Assembly (NCBI RefSeq): GCF_006438925.1
Contig: NZ_RCZA01000011.1
Span: 147,699-211,698, forward strand
DNA length: 64,000 nucleotides
Source of the DNA: Pseudomonas mandelii
GTDB lineage: Bacteria > Pseudomonadota > Gammaproteobacteria > Pseudomonadales > Pseudomonadaceae
Direction of reading: 5' to 3'
Shown here in pieces: positions 37,738-45,410 of the stretch. The notes below the pieces were generated by a model. The model ran no database searches, was not told the DNA's origin, and saw only the letters and a program-made list of their open reading frames with translations. Made by a program: the position numbers and the translations under genes. Numbering within the stretch: the first letter of the stretch is position 1; each line of letters begins with the position of its first letter.

Positions 37738-37989
37738 ATGAAACGTACCGCACTCGCTGGTTTGTTCATGTCTGCTGCAATGTTGGCCTCTCCCGTATTT
37801 GCAGCGGACAACGACCTTTGTACGAGCAAACTGCAGGAGCTCGAAGCCAAAGTGAATGCGCTACCAGCGACCTCCACCAACGCACCGGAGATCAAAAGAC
37901 TGCTAGCCAGCGCCAAAACTTCAAAAGCCGCCGGGGACGACAAGAAATGCGCCACCGAGGCCATCCAGGCATTGGCGCTGACAAACTGA
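37738..37989 (+). CDS. Small secreted protein, duplicated copy 2
   Basis: 83 residues with signal peptide MKRTALAGLFMSAAMLASPVFA and mature start ADNDLC. It has two cysteines (DLC and GDDKKC) at the positions seen in copy 1. The upstream 40 bases, including the ribosome-binding site ACAAGGAGATA, are also similar to copy 1, showing a tandem duplication. The function is unknown. A longer upstream frame exists but would bypass the signal peptide and is unlikely. Confidence 0.75.
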   Translation: MKRTALAGLFMSAAMLASPVFAADNDLCTSKLQELEAKVNALPATSTNAPEIKRLLASAKTSKAAGDDKKCATEAIQALALTN

Positions 37990-38016
37990 GCAACGAACCC
38001 AACCCATAATCACTCG

Positions 38017-38037
38017 CGGCCAACCTTCCGGTTGGCC
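38017..38037 (+). terminator. Hairpin after small-protein copy 2
   Basis: GGCCAACC/GGTTGGCC with a TTCC loop, the counterpart of the hairpin after copy 1. The ssrA promoter begins within or just after it (TTGGCC, 18-base spacer, TACACT). Confidence 0.5.
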
Positions 38038-38104
38038 TTCTGACGTGTGTTGGCGTACACTGCGCAGGCTTGTTGCTCACTTTGATTCACAGAGCAACAG
38101 GCTC

Positions 38105-38498
38105 GGGGCCGTTTAGGATTCGACGCCGGTTGCGAAACTTTAGGTGCATGCCGAGTTGGTAACAGAACTCGTAAATCCACTGTTGCAACTTTCTATAGTT
38201 GCCAATGACGAAACCTACGGGGAATACGCTCTCGCTGCGTAAGCAGCCTTAGCCCTTCCCTCCTGGTACCTTCGGGTCCAGCAATCATCAGGGGATGTCT
38301 GTAAACCCAAAGTGATTGTCATATAGAACAGAATCGCCGTGCAGTACGTTGTGGACGAAGCGGCTAAAACTTACACAACTCGCCCAAAGCACCCTGCCCG
38401 TCGGGTCGCTGAGGGTTAACTTAATAGACACGGCTACGCATGTAGTACCGACAGCGGAGTACTGGCGGACGGGGGTTCAAATCCCCCCGGCTCCACCA
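38105..38498 (+). ncRNA. ssrA: Transfer-messenger RNA
   Basis: A 394-nucleotide tmRNA. The 5' end GGGGCCGTTTAGGATTCGACG pairs through GGGGCCG with the 3' CGGCTCC-ACCA of the tRNA-like half, which also has GGGTTCAAATCCCC as its T arm. The resume reading frame at 38201-38242 encodes the tag ANDETYGEYALAA and a stop. With SmpB it rescues stalled ribosomes and marks the peptide for proteolysis. Confidence 0.97.
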
Positions 38499-38509
38499 AA
38501 TACGAAGCA

Positions 38510-38540
38510 AAACAAAACCCGCCAAGTGCGGGTTTTGTTG
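38510..38540 (+). terminator. Terminator of ssrA
   Basis: AACAAAACCCGC and GCGGGTTTTGTT form a 12-pair stem ending in a U-rich arm, 12 bases after the tmRNA CCA. Confidence 0.85.
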
Positions 38541-38685
38541 CATCTGGGGTTTGGTCATTTCTGTAGGCAGCATCACCACCCCCGGCAAAAGCAGGCCTGC
38601 CCGCGATAAGGCTCGCAAGACCACCACAAAAACCCCCGCAGCCAAGCCATCATCGTCGTCGTCGCGACCTCCCACGGAGACGCCC

Positions 38686-38907
38686 ATGCGCCAAGCCCTC
38701 CTCATCATCGACGTCCGGCCCGGTTTCGCCCCACATCAATGGCTCATCGAAGGTATCCAGACACTCATCGATACCCTGCCCGGCGTCGCCACCGTCGAGC
38801 GCCACGACGAATCCAAAACACCCTTCCAGAAACAACTCGGCTGGCACCCCGCATCAGACGATGACAGCCTGATCCTGGTCGATCGCATTTTCATCAAGCA
38901 CGGGTGA
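38686..38907 (+). pseudogene. Truncated isochorismatase-like (cysteine hydrolase) gene
   Basis: 73 codons starting MRQALLIIDVRPGF, where the LLIIDV start with its catalytic Asp is typical of isochorismatase-family hydrolases of about 180-200 residues. The frame stops after RIFIKHG, well before the catalytic Lys and Cys regions, and no continuation is seen in other frames before the next gene at 39007. It is probably a decayed remnant at the edge of the ssrA rearrangement. Confidence 0.6.
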
Positions 38908-39006
38908 GTTGTAATCAACGTATTAGTCGGCGATTCAACGCAACTGGACCTATGCTGCGGGCTTGCCTGCAACCGCTTGAGCAACCACTCACTCAGGAAG
39001 ATCAAC

Positions 39007-39930
39007 ATGAACATATGGATCGCAGCCGTCCTGGCCGCCATGGTTTCTGTGCCTGTACACGCCGCCTCCGAGATCGCTCATCGTGTCGAGCAGGTCACCT
39101 TCAAAAATGGCTCCGACACCGTCAGGTTCGCCCAATCCATCAAAGGCCCGCTCACTGCTCAGTACCGTCTAAACGCCAAGGCCGGCCAAATGATGACCGT
39201 GGACTTCAAGTCTTCCAACGCCTCTGCCTACTTCAACATCACCGCGAAAGGTGCGGACTATGCGTTGTTTAACGGATCGATCATGGGCAATCACTTTCTG
39301 GGACCATTGCCCGCCGATGGCGAATATACGGTTCAGGTATACCTGATGCGCAACGCCGCTCGGCGCAATGAAGTGGCCAACTACAGCCTTTCATTAAGCC
39401 AGAGCTCGGGTGATGCGACGGATAGCAACCAGCCGTTCGACCAGACACTTGAATTGCAGGGCATTGGCTTTCACGTGACAAGCGTGTCGATCGATGGAAA
39501 TCGTGCTCTACGCATTGCCCCCCAAGGTCTGGAAATAGATAACTCAGAGATCGTACGCCCCCTCACCGGCACCATCGTCAGAGCAGATGTCGCCGACCTT
39601 GATCGCAATGGCTCTCCAGAGATTTACGTCTTCATCAGGTCACCGGTACGCGGGATGCCGGGCAAGCTCATTGCTTACGCTGCCAACCGCAAAAAGTCGC
39701 TGAGCGAGATTTATCTACCGCCTGTCAGCGAGAACCCGAAAACAGCCGTGGGCTACCAGGGCGAGGATGAGTTTGCCGTGGTGGAAAATGCGTTGGTGCA
39801 ACGGTTCCCGGTTTATGACAGCACAGATGCCGATGCGGGCAGGACGGGGAAAATTCGGCAGGTTCAGTACACGTTGATGCCTGGTGAGGCGGGGTGGGTT
39901 TTGAGGGCTTCGGGGACGACTGAGTATTGA
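39007..39930 (+). CDS. Secreted protein, possibly lysozyme-inhibitor-like
   Basis: 307 residues with a signal peptide (MNIWIAAVLAAMVSVPVHA). The N-terminal half (about 22-135) has the pattern VTFKNGSDTVRFAQSIKG...YRLNAKAGQMMTVDFKSSNASAYFNI, resembling periplasmic inhibitors of g-type lysozyme (PliG). The second half (about 150-307) contains a calcium-loop-like ADLDRNGSPEIYV. The inhibitor link is inference from remembered patterns; another periplasmic role is possible. Confidence 0.6.
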   Translation: MNIWIAAVLAAMVSVPVHAASEIAHRVEQVTFKNGSDTVRFAQSIKGPLTAQYRLNAKAGQMMTVDFKSSNASAYFNITAKGADYALFNGSIMGNHFLGPLPADGEYTVQVYLMRNAARRNEVANYSLSLSQSSGDATDSNQPFDQTLELQGIGFHVTSVSIDGNRALRIAPQGLEIDNSEIVRPLTGTIVRADVADLDRNGSPEIYVFIRSPVRGMPGKLIAYAANRKKSLSEIYLPPVSENPKTAVGYQGEDEFAVVENALVQRFPVYDSTDADAGRTGKIRQVQYTLMPGEAGWVLRASGTTEY

Positions 39931-40057
39931 AGGATGCTCGTTGCTGAGTTGCTCCCGTTCGCCCCCACCATCAAAGCCCAAACACTTCGGATGAAGACCC
40001 GGAGCCCTTCTACACTCATCTCTCACACGTTCGAAAACACTCATCAAACGAGCCCAC

Positions 40058-41464
40058 ATGACCACACTCAAAGACCGCTTGAAGCAAGGCAAGGATGCAC
40101 GCAAGAACTGCTCCCGCAGTTCGCAGGCGGCCATGGGGAAATTAAATCGCGACCCGCTGCCGCTGATCAAAACGTCCAGTGAAGGCCGCATCAAGTCGCT
40201 GGTCGAGTTGCGCTATGGCCGCATGCTGGTCTCGCCGTTTACCTTCTATCGCGGCAACGCGCTGCTGCAAGCCCACGACTTGGCCGCAACATCCAGCATG
40301 GGCCTGATATCGCCCATCTGTGGCGACAGTCATCTGATGAACTTCGGCGGCTTTGCAACGCCGGAACGCAATCTGCTGTTCAGCGTCAACGATTTTGACG
40401 AAGCCCATCCCGGCCCTTGGGAGTGGGACTTGAAACGGCTGGTGGCGAGCTTCGTGGTGGCGGCACGCGACCTGCGCCATGGCGACACGGTCGAAGAAAC
40501 TGTCTGCCGCCAGGTGGTCGGCGCCTACCAGCAGACCATGCTCGAATGCGCCGAACAAAGCGCCATGGAAACCTGGTACGAGTCCATCAGTTACCGCGAT
40601 CTGCGGCAGCAGGCGAGCAAAGCGACACTGGAGCATGTAGAGCGCGCCATCGAAAAAGCTGAACGTCGCACCCATGCTGAACTGCTACCGAAAATCAGTG
40701 AACGTGACGCACATGGCCGACTGATCATTCGGGATGACCTGCCGGAAATTTTCCATTTACACGAAAACACCACGCTGCTGGATGCCGACGACGACTGGCT
40801 GCGCCTGTCGGACTGGCGTGCGCTTTACGACGCCTTCATGCGCGACTATCCCGGCACACTGCAAGCCGACCGTCGTGAGCTGTTGGCGCGTTTTCACGTT
40901 CAGGACATGGCGTTCAAAGTGGTCGGAGTGGGCAGCGTCGGGACTCGATGCCTGGTGGCCCTGCTGACCGATGATCAGGAGTTCCCGCTGTTCCTGCAGT
41001 TCAAGGAGGCACGTCGTTCGGTGCTTGCCGATTATGTGAAGACTAAATCGCGGGTGCGGCATAACGGTCAGCGCGTGGTCGATGGCCAACGGTTGATGCA
41101 ATCGGCCAGTGACCTGTTCCTCGGCTGGACCACCGGCCCCAGCGGTCGACACTTCTATGTGCGCCAGTTGCGCGACATGAAAGTCTCGGCAGAACTCGAG
41201 ACGTTCGATGCGGACACCTTCGCCGCCTACGGACGCATTTGTGGTCGCGCGTTGGCCCGCGCCCATGCCAAATCGTCGGGAAACGCAGCACACATCAGCG
41301 GCTACATCGGCAAGAGCGATGCACTGGCCGACGCGTTGTTCAAGTATGCGCAAAGCTACGCCGAGCAGAATGAGCGCGACTTTGAGCGATTCCAGCAGGC
41401 TTGCCGCAAGGGTCGTTTGCGGGCACGCTCGGAAGTGGACTTTGCGGCGGATCATTTGCCGTAG
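40058..41464 (+). CDS. DUF2252 family protein
   Basis: 468 residues, no signal peptide. The conserved core ICGDSHLMNFGGF...NDFDEAHPGPWEWDLKRL resembles the catalytic loop and metal-binding Asp of aminoglycoside-phosphotransferase-like kinases. DUF2252 proteins have no established function to my knowledge. A terminator follows at 41577. Confidence 0.85.
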   Translation: MTTLKDRLKQGKDARKNCSRSSQAAMGKLNRDPLPLIKTSSEGRIKSLVELRYGRMLVSPFTFYRGNALLQAHDLAATSSMGLISPICGDSHLMNFGGFATPERNLLFSVNDFDEAHPGPWEWDLKRLVASFVVAARDLRHGDTVEETVCRQVVGAYQQTMLECAEQSAMETWYESISYRDLRQQASKATLEHVERAIEKAERRTHAELLPKISERDAHGRLIIRDDLPEIFHLHENTTLLDADDDWLRLSDWRALYDAFMRDYPGTLQADRRELLARFHVQDMAFKVVGVGSVGTRCLVALLTDDQEFPLFLQFKEARRSVLADYVKTKSRVRHNGQRVVDGQRLMQSASDLFLGWTTGPSGRHFYVRQLRDMKVSAELETFDADTFAAYGRICGRALARAHAKSSGNAAHISGYIGKSDALADALFKYAQSYAEQNERDFERFQQACRKGRLRARSEVDFAADHLP

Positions 41465-41576
41465 GCGTGTCTCAGGGTCTGAAGCGGCGGGCACTCATCG
41501 ACATGAATTTTTCTTCACCCCACGACCTTCCACCAACGGGTACATTGCGCTCGCTCATTCAAGAAACTACGGTTTG

Positions 41577-41601
41577 CCCGCCCTCCCGCGGGCTTTTTTT
41601 T
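41577..41601 (+). terminator. Terminator after the DUF2252 gene
   Basis: GCCCGC/GCGGGC stem, short loop, then eight T residues. The rest of the 41465-41849 gap holds a small ACTCT/AGAGT hairpin near 41738-41751 and presumably the promoter of the KaiC-like operon; no gene was seen. Confidence 0.85.
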
Positions 41602-41849
41602 GCCTGCTGTTTTGTTTTCAGTGGGCTCAAAACAGTATCTATGGGCACTTTAAACGATCAAAAAGCCGATCCGATTTCGCCAAAAAAGCCAATGTTTCCT
41701 TGTTTGTGCACCAACCGGAGGGACTTTATAGAGCCATACTCTAGAAAGAGTCAGGTTTTCGGGCCCTGCCGCAATCCCCTGACGCAAACCACTCCCGGCA
41801 CCTCCATAGGGTGTACCATCAAGCACTGTCCATCGGATATCAGTTAGCC

Positions 41850-42284
41850 ATGTCCACGCTAAGCGAAGAGAGCCGCCAGATCGTAGCTTCTCTGGTGCAC
41901 CGCGTTGGCCCCAACGCTGACATTGCAACAGTCGCGCAAGCGATCGCATCAATATTGCAGGATATGGACGCAGCCCTCACGCCCATCATCGGCCAGCAAG
42001 GGGTTGTTGCGCTTTATCGCCGCAGCCTTCATCTGTGCGCCTCCAGCCATCCGCGTCTGGCCGGCACCTATGACAGTGTGCAGGCCTCCCTGGATCTGAC
42101 TGCCCTCAAGTCCGTACTCGTTGAGCAAAGCGAAACCGATGCGCTGTTTTTCGGTGACGTGTTGCTGACCACGTTTTACGAGCTGCTGACCACGCTGATC
42201 GGGCCCTCGCTCACCGCACGTTTGCTTCGTGGCGTGTGGGAACCTTCTTTGAGCGACACCCCTTCGCAGGAAAATTCGCCATGA
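41850..42284 (+). CDS. Unknown protein, first gene of the KaiC-like operon
   Basis: 144 residues, starting MSTLSEESRQIVASLVHRVG, predicted mostly helical and without signal peptide or membrane segment. Conserved-looking stretches are IGQQGVVALYRRSLHL and LIGPSLTARLLRGVW. No family recognised. Its stop codon overlaps the start of the KaiC-like ATPase gene (ATGA), so the two are almost certainly made together; a partner or adaptor role is inferred only from this coupling. Confidence 0.7.
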   Translation: MSTLSEESRQIVASLVHRVGPNADIATVAQAIASILQDMDAALTPIIGQQGVVALYRRSLHLCASSHPRLAGTYDSVQASLDLTALKSVLVEQSETDALFFGDVLLTTFYELLTTLIGPSLTARLLRGVWEPSLSDTPSQENSP

Positions 42285-43741
42285 GCACCAAAGTGACTAT
42301 CAACCGCCTGGCCACCGGCGTGCCAGGACTGGACGAGGTGCTGGGCGGAGGATTGCCGGAGTTTTCGTTCAACCTGATCGCAGGCCCGCCTGGCTGTGGC
42401 AAAACCACCCTGGCGCATCAGATGATGTTCGCCCTGGCGACGCCCGAGCGCCCCGCGCTGTTTTTTACGGTGCTCGGCGAGCCGCCGCTGAAGATGCTGC
42501 GTTACCAGCAGCAATTCGACTTTTTCGACAGCGAAGCGATCAACCAGTCGATTCGCTACGTCAACCTGGCGGACGACACCCTGGCCGGGAATCTGGACGA
42601 AGTGCTGCGGCGTATCGTCAGCGAGGTGGAGGCTCACTCCCCGTCACTGGTGTTCGTCGACTCGTTCCGTTCGGTGGTGCTGGCCAGCCAGACCCAGGAC
42701 AACCCGAACAACAACCTGCCGCAGTTCGTTCAGCAACTGGGCATGTTGATGACCACCTGGCAGGCGACGACCTTCCTGATCGGCGAATACTTCACCGAAA
42801 CCGACACCAACCCGATTTTCACCGTGGCCGATGGCCTGATCTGGCTGCGTCAGAGCGTTCAGCGCAATTCCATGGTGCGCAAGATGGAAATCATGAAGAT
42901 GCGCGGCCAGCCAACGCTGCCAGGGCTGCACACCTTCCGTATCGCGACATCGGGGATCAAGGTCTTTGCGCCTGCGCCACTCAACCGCGTTGAAGCACCG
43001 CTGGAGTTCCCCATCAAGCGCCTGAAAATGGGCGTGCCACAGCTCGACGACATGCTGGGCGGTGGCCTGCCCCGTGGTTATTCCTTGCTGGTGGCCGGGC
43101 CGTCGGGCTCGGGCAAAAGCATTCTGGCGTCCACCTTCCTGGCCGAGGGCGCGCGCAATGGCGAAACCGGTGTGATCGCGGTGTTTGAACAACGGCCTAA
43201 TCACTCCCAGAACGCCACCCTTGCGGACCTGATCCAGAGCGGACAGGTCAGTCTGGTGGACAGCCGCGCCCCGGACCTGTCCATCGACGAAATCGTGCAG
43301 TTGCTGCTCAGCGACATCAGCCGGTTGAAAGCCACCCGCGTGGTGATCGATTCGTTGTCGGGCTTCGAACTGGCGCTGGCGCCGACCTTCCGCGAAGACT
43401 TCCGCGAGTCGCTGTCGCGCATGGTCACTGCGTTGACGAGCGCCGGGGTCAGCGTGTTGATGACCTCCGAGCTGGAAGACCGCTACACCGACCTGCGTTT
43501 CAGCCCTTACGGTACGGCGTTTCTCACCGACGCCATCATCGTTCAGCGCTACATTGAAGTGCAAAGCCGCTTGCTCCGCATCATGGCCGTGGTCAAGGTA
43601 CGAGCCAGCACCCATTCCGATGAATTGCGCCAGTACCACATCGACAATAACGGTTTGCACATCGGCGAGATGTTGCCAGACCAGGAAGGCTTACTCGGTG
43701 GCCGGCCAACCCGGCAGCGTTTGGGCAAAGACGACGGATGA
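42281..43741 (+). CDS. KaiC-like double RecA-domain ATPase
   Basis: 486 residues in two KaiC domains. Domain 1 has Walker A GPPGCGKT at 35-42 and Walker B LVFVDS. Domain 2 has GPSGSGKS at 273-280 and VVIDSLS. The paired catalytic glutamates of cyanobacterial KaiC appear as Gly66-Glu67 in domain 1 and Glu303-Gln304 in domain 2. By my hand alignment, the autophosphorylated Ser431/Thr432 of KaiC correspond to Ala413/Phe414 here. No kaiA or kaiB lies nearby. It probably acts as an ATP-dependent signalling switch with the kinase encoded 9 bases downstream rather than as a clock. Confidence 0.88.
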   Translation: MSTKVTINRLATGVPGLDEVLGGGLPEFSFNLIAGPPGCGKTTLAHQMMFALATPERPALFFTVLGEPPLKMLRYQQQFDFFDSEAINQSIRYVNLADDTLAGNLDEVLRRIVSEVEAHSPSLVFVDSFRSVVLASQTQDNPNNNLPQFVQQLGMLMTTWQATTFLIGEYFTETDTNPIFTVADGLIWLRQSVQRNSMVRKMEIMKMRGQPTLPGLHTFRIATSGIKVFAPAPLNRVEAPLEFPIKRLKMGVPQLDDMLGGGLPRGYSLLVAGPSGSGKSILASTFLAEGARNGETGVIAVFEQRPNHSQNATLADLIQSGQVSLVDSRAPDLSIDEIVQLLLSDISRLKATRVVIDSLSGFELALAPTFREDFRESLSRMVTALTSAGVSVLMTSELEDRYTDLRFSPYGTAFLTDAIIVQRYIEVQSRLLRIMAVVKVRASTHSDELRQYHIDNNGLHIGEMLPDQEGLLGGRPTRQRLGKDDG

Positions 43742-43750
43742 GCAAAAACC

Positions 43751-44773
43751 ATGAGTGAGGCCAATGGCAAGAACGAGCAAGCGATGGCCACCGCCGCTCG
43801 CGAACTGTTCCTGCTCGGCCAGAAAACTGTTGAGGCACGGGCGGTGCTGGCGGCGCTGCGAAAAGAGCTGAGCGACGCCAACACCCGGCTGGTCGACAGC
43901 CAGCAGGTCGAGCAATTGATCGAGGCCAATCAGCAATTGGTGCTGGCGATTTTGCTGGCGCAGTCCGATGCAGAAAAACCCCAGCGCACGCAGGAAGAAC
44001 AACGACTGTTCCTGGAGATGCGTGAAGCCAACGCGCAATTGGTGATCGCGGCCCTCAGCGCGCAAGACCTTCAAGCCTCGGCCGAACACACCCTGGAACA
44101 ACAACGCAACATCCTCACCCTGGTGGCTCACGAACTGCGCAATCCGCTGACACCCATCAGCATGATCGCCGGCCGCCTGGTGCGCGTGCCCAGTGAAGAG
44201 CTGCCGCGCATGCAGGCACTGATCGAAGGCCAGGTGCAGCACATGTCGCGGCTGGTAGACGATTTGCTCGATGTCTCCCGCGCCAGCACCGGCAAGTTGC
44301 GCCTCGATTGCCGCATCGTGGACATGGTGCAGATCATCCATCAGGCCATCGACGTGTGCAGCCCGGTGATGACGGCTCACCATTTGCACTTCACCGCTGA
44401 ACTGCCCAAGTGCGCGTTGGCGATGAACGGCGACCCGGTGCGCCTCACGCAGATTCTCGGCAACCTGCTGGGCAATGCGGCCAAATACACGCCACCGGGT
44501 GGCAATGTCACGCTTTCGGTCACAGCCAAGGACGACGTGCTGGAGATAAGCATTTGCGATGACGGCATCGGTATTTCCGCTCAGGCGCTGCCGTTTATCT
44601 TCGACCCGTTTGTGCAGGATGTTCACGCGGTCGGCTTCAATGGCGCGGGCCTGGGCATTGGCTTGACAGTCGTTCGCGAGCTGGTCGAAGCCCATGGCGG
44701 CACGGTCATCGGCATGAGCGACGGTGATGGCAAGGGCAGCACCTTTATCGTGACGTTACCGCTGGCGGTTTGA
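43751..44773 (+). CDS. Soluble sensor histidine kinase
   Basis: 340 residues without membrane segments. The N-terminal 115 residues are a coiled coil with two similar motifs (IEANQQLVLAILLAQ at 58-72 and REANAQLVIAALSAQ at 91-105) and no recognised sensor domain. The HisKA H box has His127 in VAHELRNPLTP. The ATPase domain shows the N box GNLLGNAAKYTPPGG, DDGIGI and GAGLGIGLTVVRELVEAHGG. No response regulator is adjacent. Following the KaiC-like gene by 9 bases, it is a likely output or input partner of that ATPase. Confidence 0.9.
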   Translation: MSEANGKNEQAMATAARELFLLGQKTVEARAVLAALRKELSDANTRLVDSQQVEQLIEANQQLVLAILLAQSDAEKPQRTQEEQRLFLEMREANAQLVIAALSAQDLQASAEHTLEQQRNILTLVAHELRNPLTPISMIAGRLVRVPSEELPRMQALIEGQVQHMSRLVDDLLDVSRASTGKLRLDCRIVDMVQIIHQAIDVCSPVMTAHHLHFTAELPKCALAMNGDPVRLTQILGNLLGNAAKYTPPGGNVTLSVTAKDDVLEISICDDGIGISAQALPFIFDPFVQDVHAVGFNGAGLGIGLTVVRELVEAHGGTVIGMSDGDGKGSTFIVTLPLAV

Positions 44774-44831
44774 GTTTTTCCGCAGGCCACGTAATGCTTG
44801 CGCGACGATCCCCCGTGAACCGGAGCGCCCT

Positions 44832-45398
44832 ATGCCGCTGCTATCCCTGCCCTGCAAACGCTTGACGCTGGCAGTGCTCGACCCTGAACAGGCGGCGCTG
44901 GAAAGCGACTTCTACCGGCGCAACCTGAGGCATCTCGCCCGGTGGTCGCCGATTCGCCCCGTCGATTACCACAGCCCTGAACGCATCCGCCCGCGCCTTG
45001 AGGTGCAAGCCAGCGCTTTCCAGGCCGGTCTGGCGGTGCATTTCGCGTTGCTGGATCCGGACAACGGTCAGATGATCGGCGCCTGCAACTTCAGCGGCAT
45101 CACTCGCGGGGCGTTTCAGGCCTGCTATCTCGGTTACCACATCGACGAATCTCATCAGGGCCAGGGCTTGATGCTGGAAGCACTGGAGGCGGGAATCGGC
45201 TATATGTTCGATGAGCAGAAGCTGCACCGGATCATGGCCAATTACATCCCTGGCAATGAACGCAGTGCGCGGCTGCTGGAGCGCCTGGGATTTGAACGTG
45301 AGGGCTACGCCAAGGCCTACCTGAGTATCGCCGGGCGCTGGCAGGATCATGTGTTGACGGCGTTGATCAACCCGGCGCCGAGTACCGAGTACCGCTAA
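44832..45398 (+). CDS. GNAT acetyltransferase, RimJ/RimL type
   Basis: 188 residues with the acetyl-CoA-binding pattern DESHQGQGLMLEALEAGIGYMF and the RimJ-type ending PGNERSARLLERLGFEREGYAKAYL. The family acetylates N-termini of ribosomal proteins or small amines; the substrate is unknown here. It lies 58 bases after the histidine kinase. Confidence 0.85.
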   Translation: MPLLSLPCKRLTLAVLDPEQAALESDFYRRNLRHLARWSPIRPVDYHSPERIRPRLEVQASAFQAGLAVHFALLDPDNGQMIGACNFSGITRGAFQACYLGYHIDESHQGQGLMLEALEAGIGYMFDEQKLHRIMANYIPGNERSARLLERLGFEREGYAKAYLSIAGRWQDHVLTALINPAPSTEYR

Positions 45399-45410
45399 GC
45401 GCTCATCGTG

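Noticed and set aside
38105..38498. ssrA as an attachment site of a prophage or island
   Set aside because: No integrase gene and no repeat of the ssrA 3' end was seen; the duplicated part is the 5' end, which is not where integrases usually recombine.
38316..38609. Open frame across the 3' half of ssrA and its terminator
   Set aside because: It lies within the tmRNA gene and a hairpin; the similarity is to RNA, not protein.
42281..43741. A complete circadian clock (kaiABC)
   Set aside because: No kaiA or kaiB is present and the phosphorylation positions are not Ser/Thr, so a clock cannot be supported.
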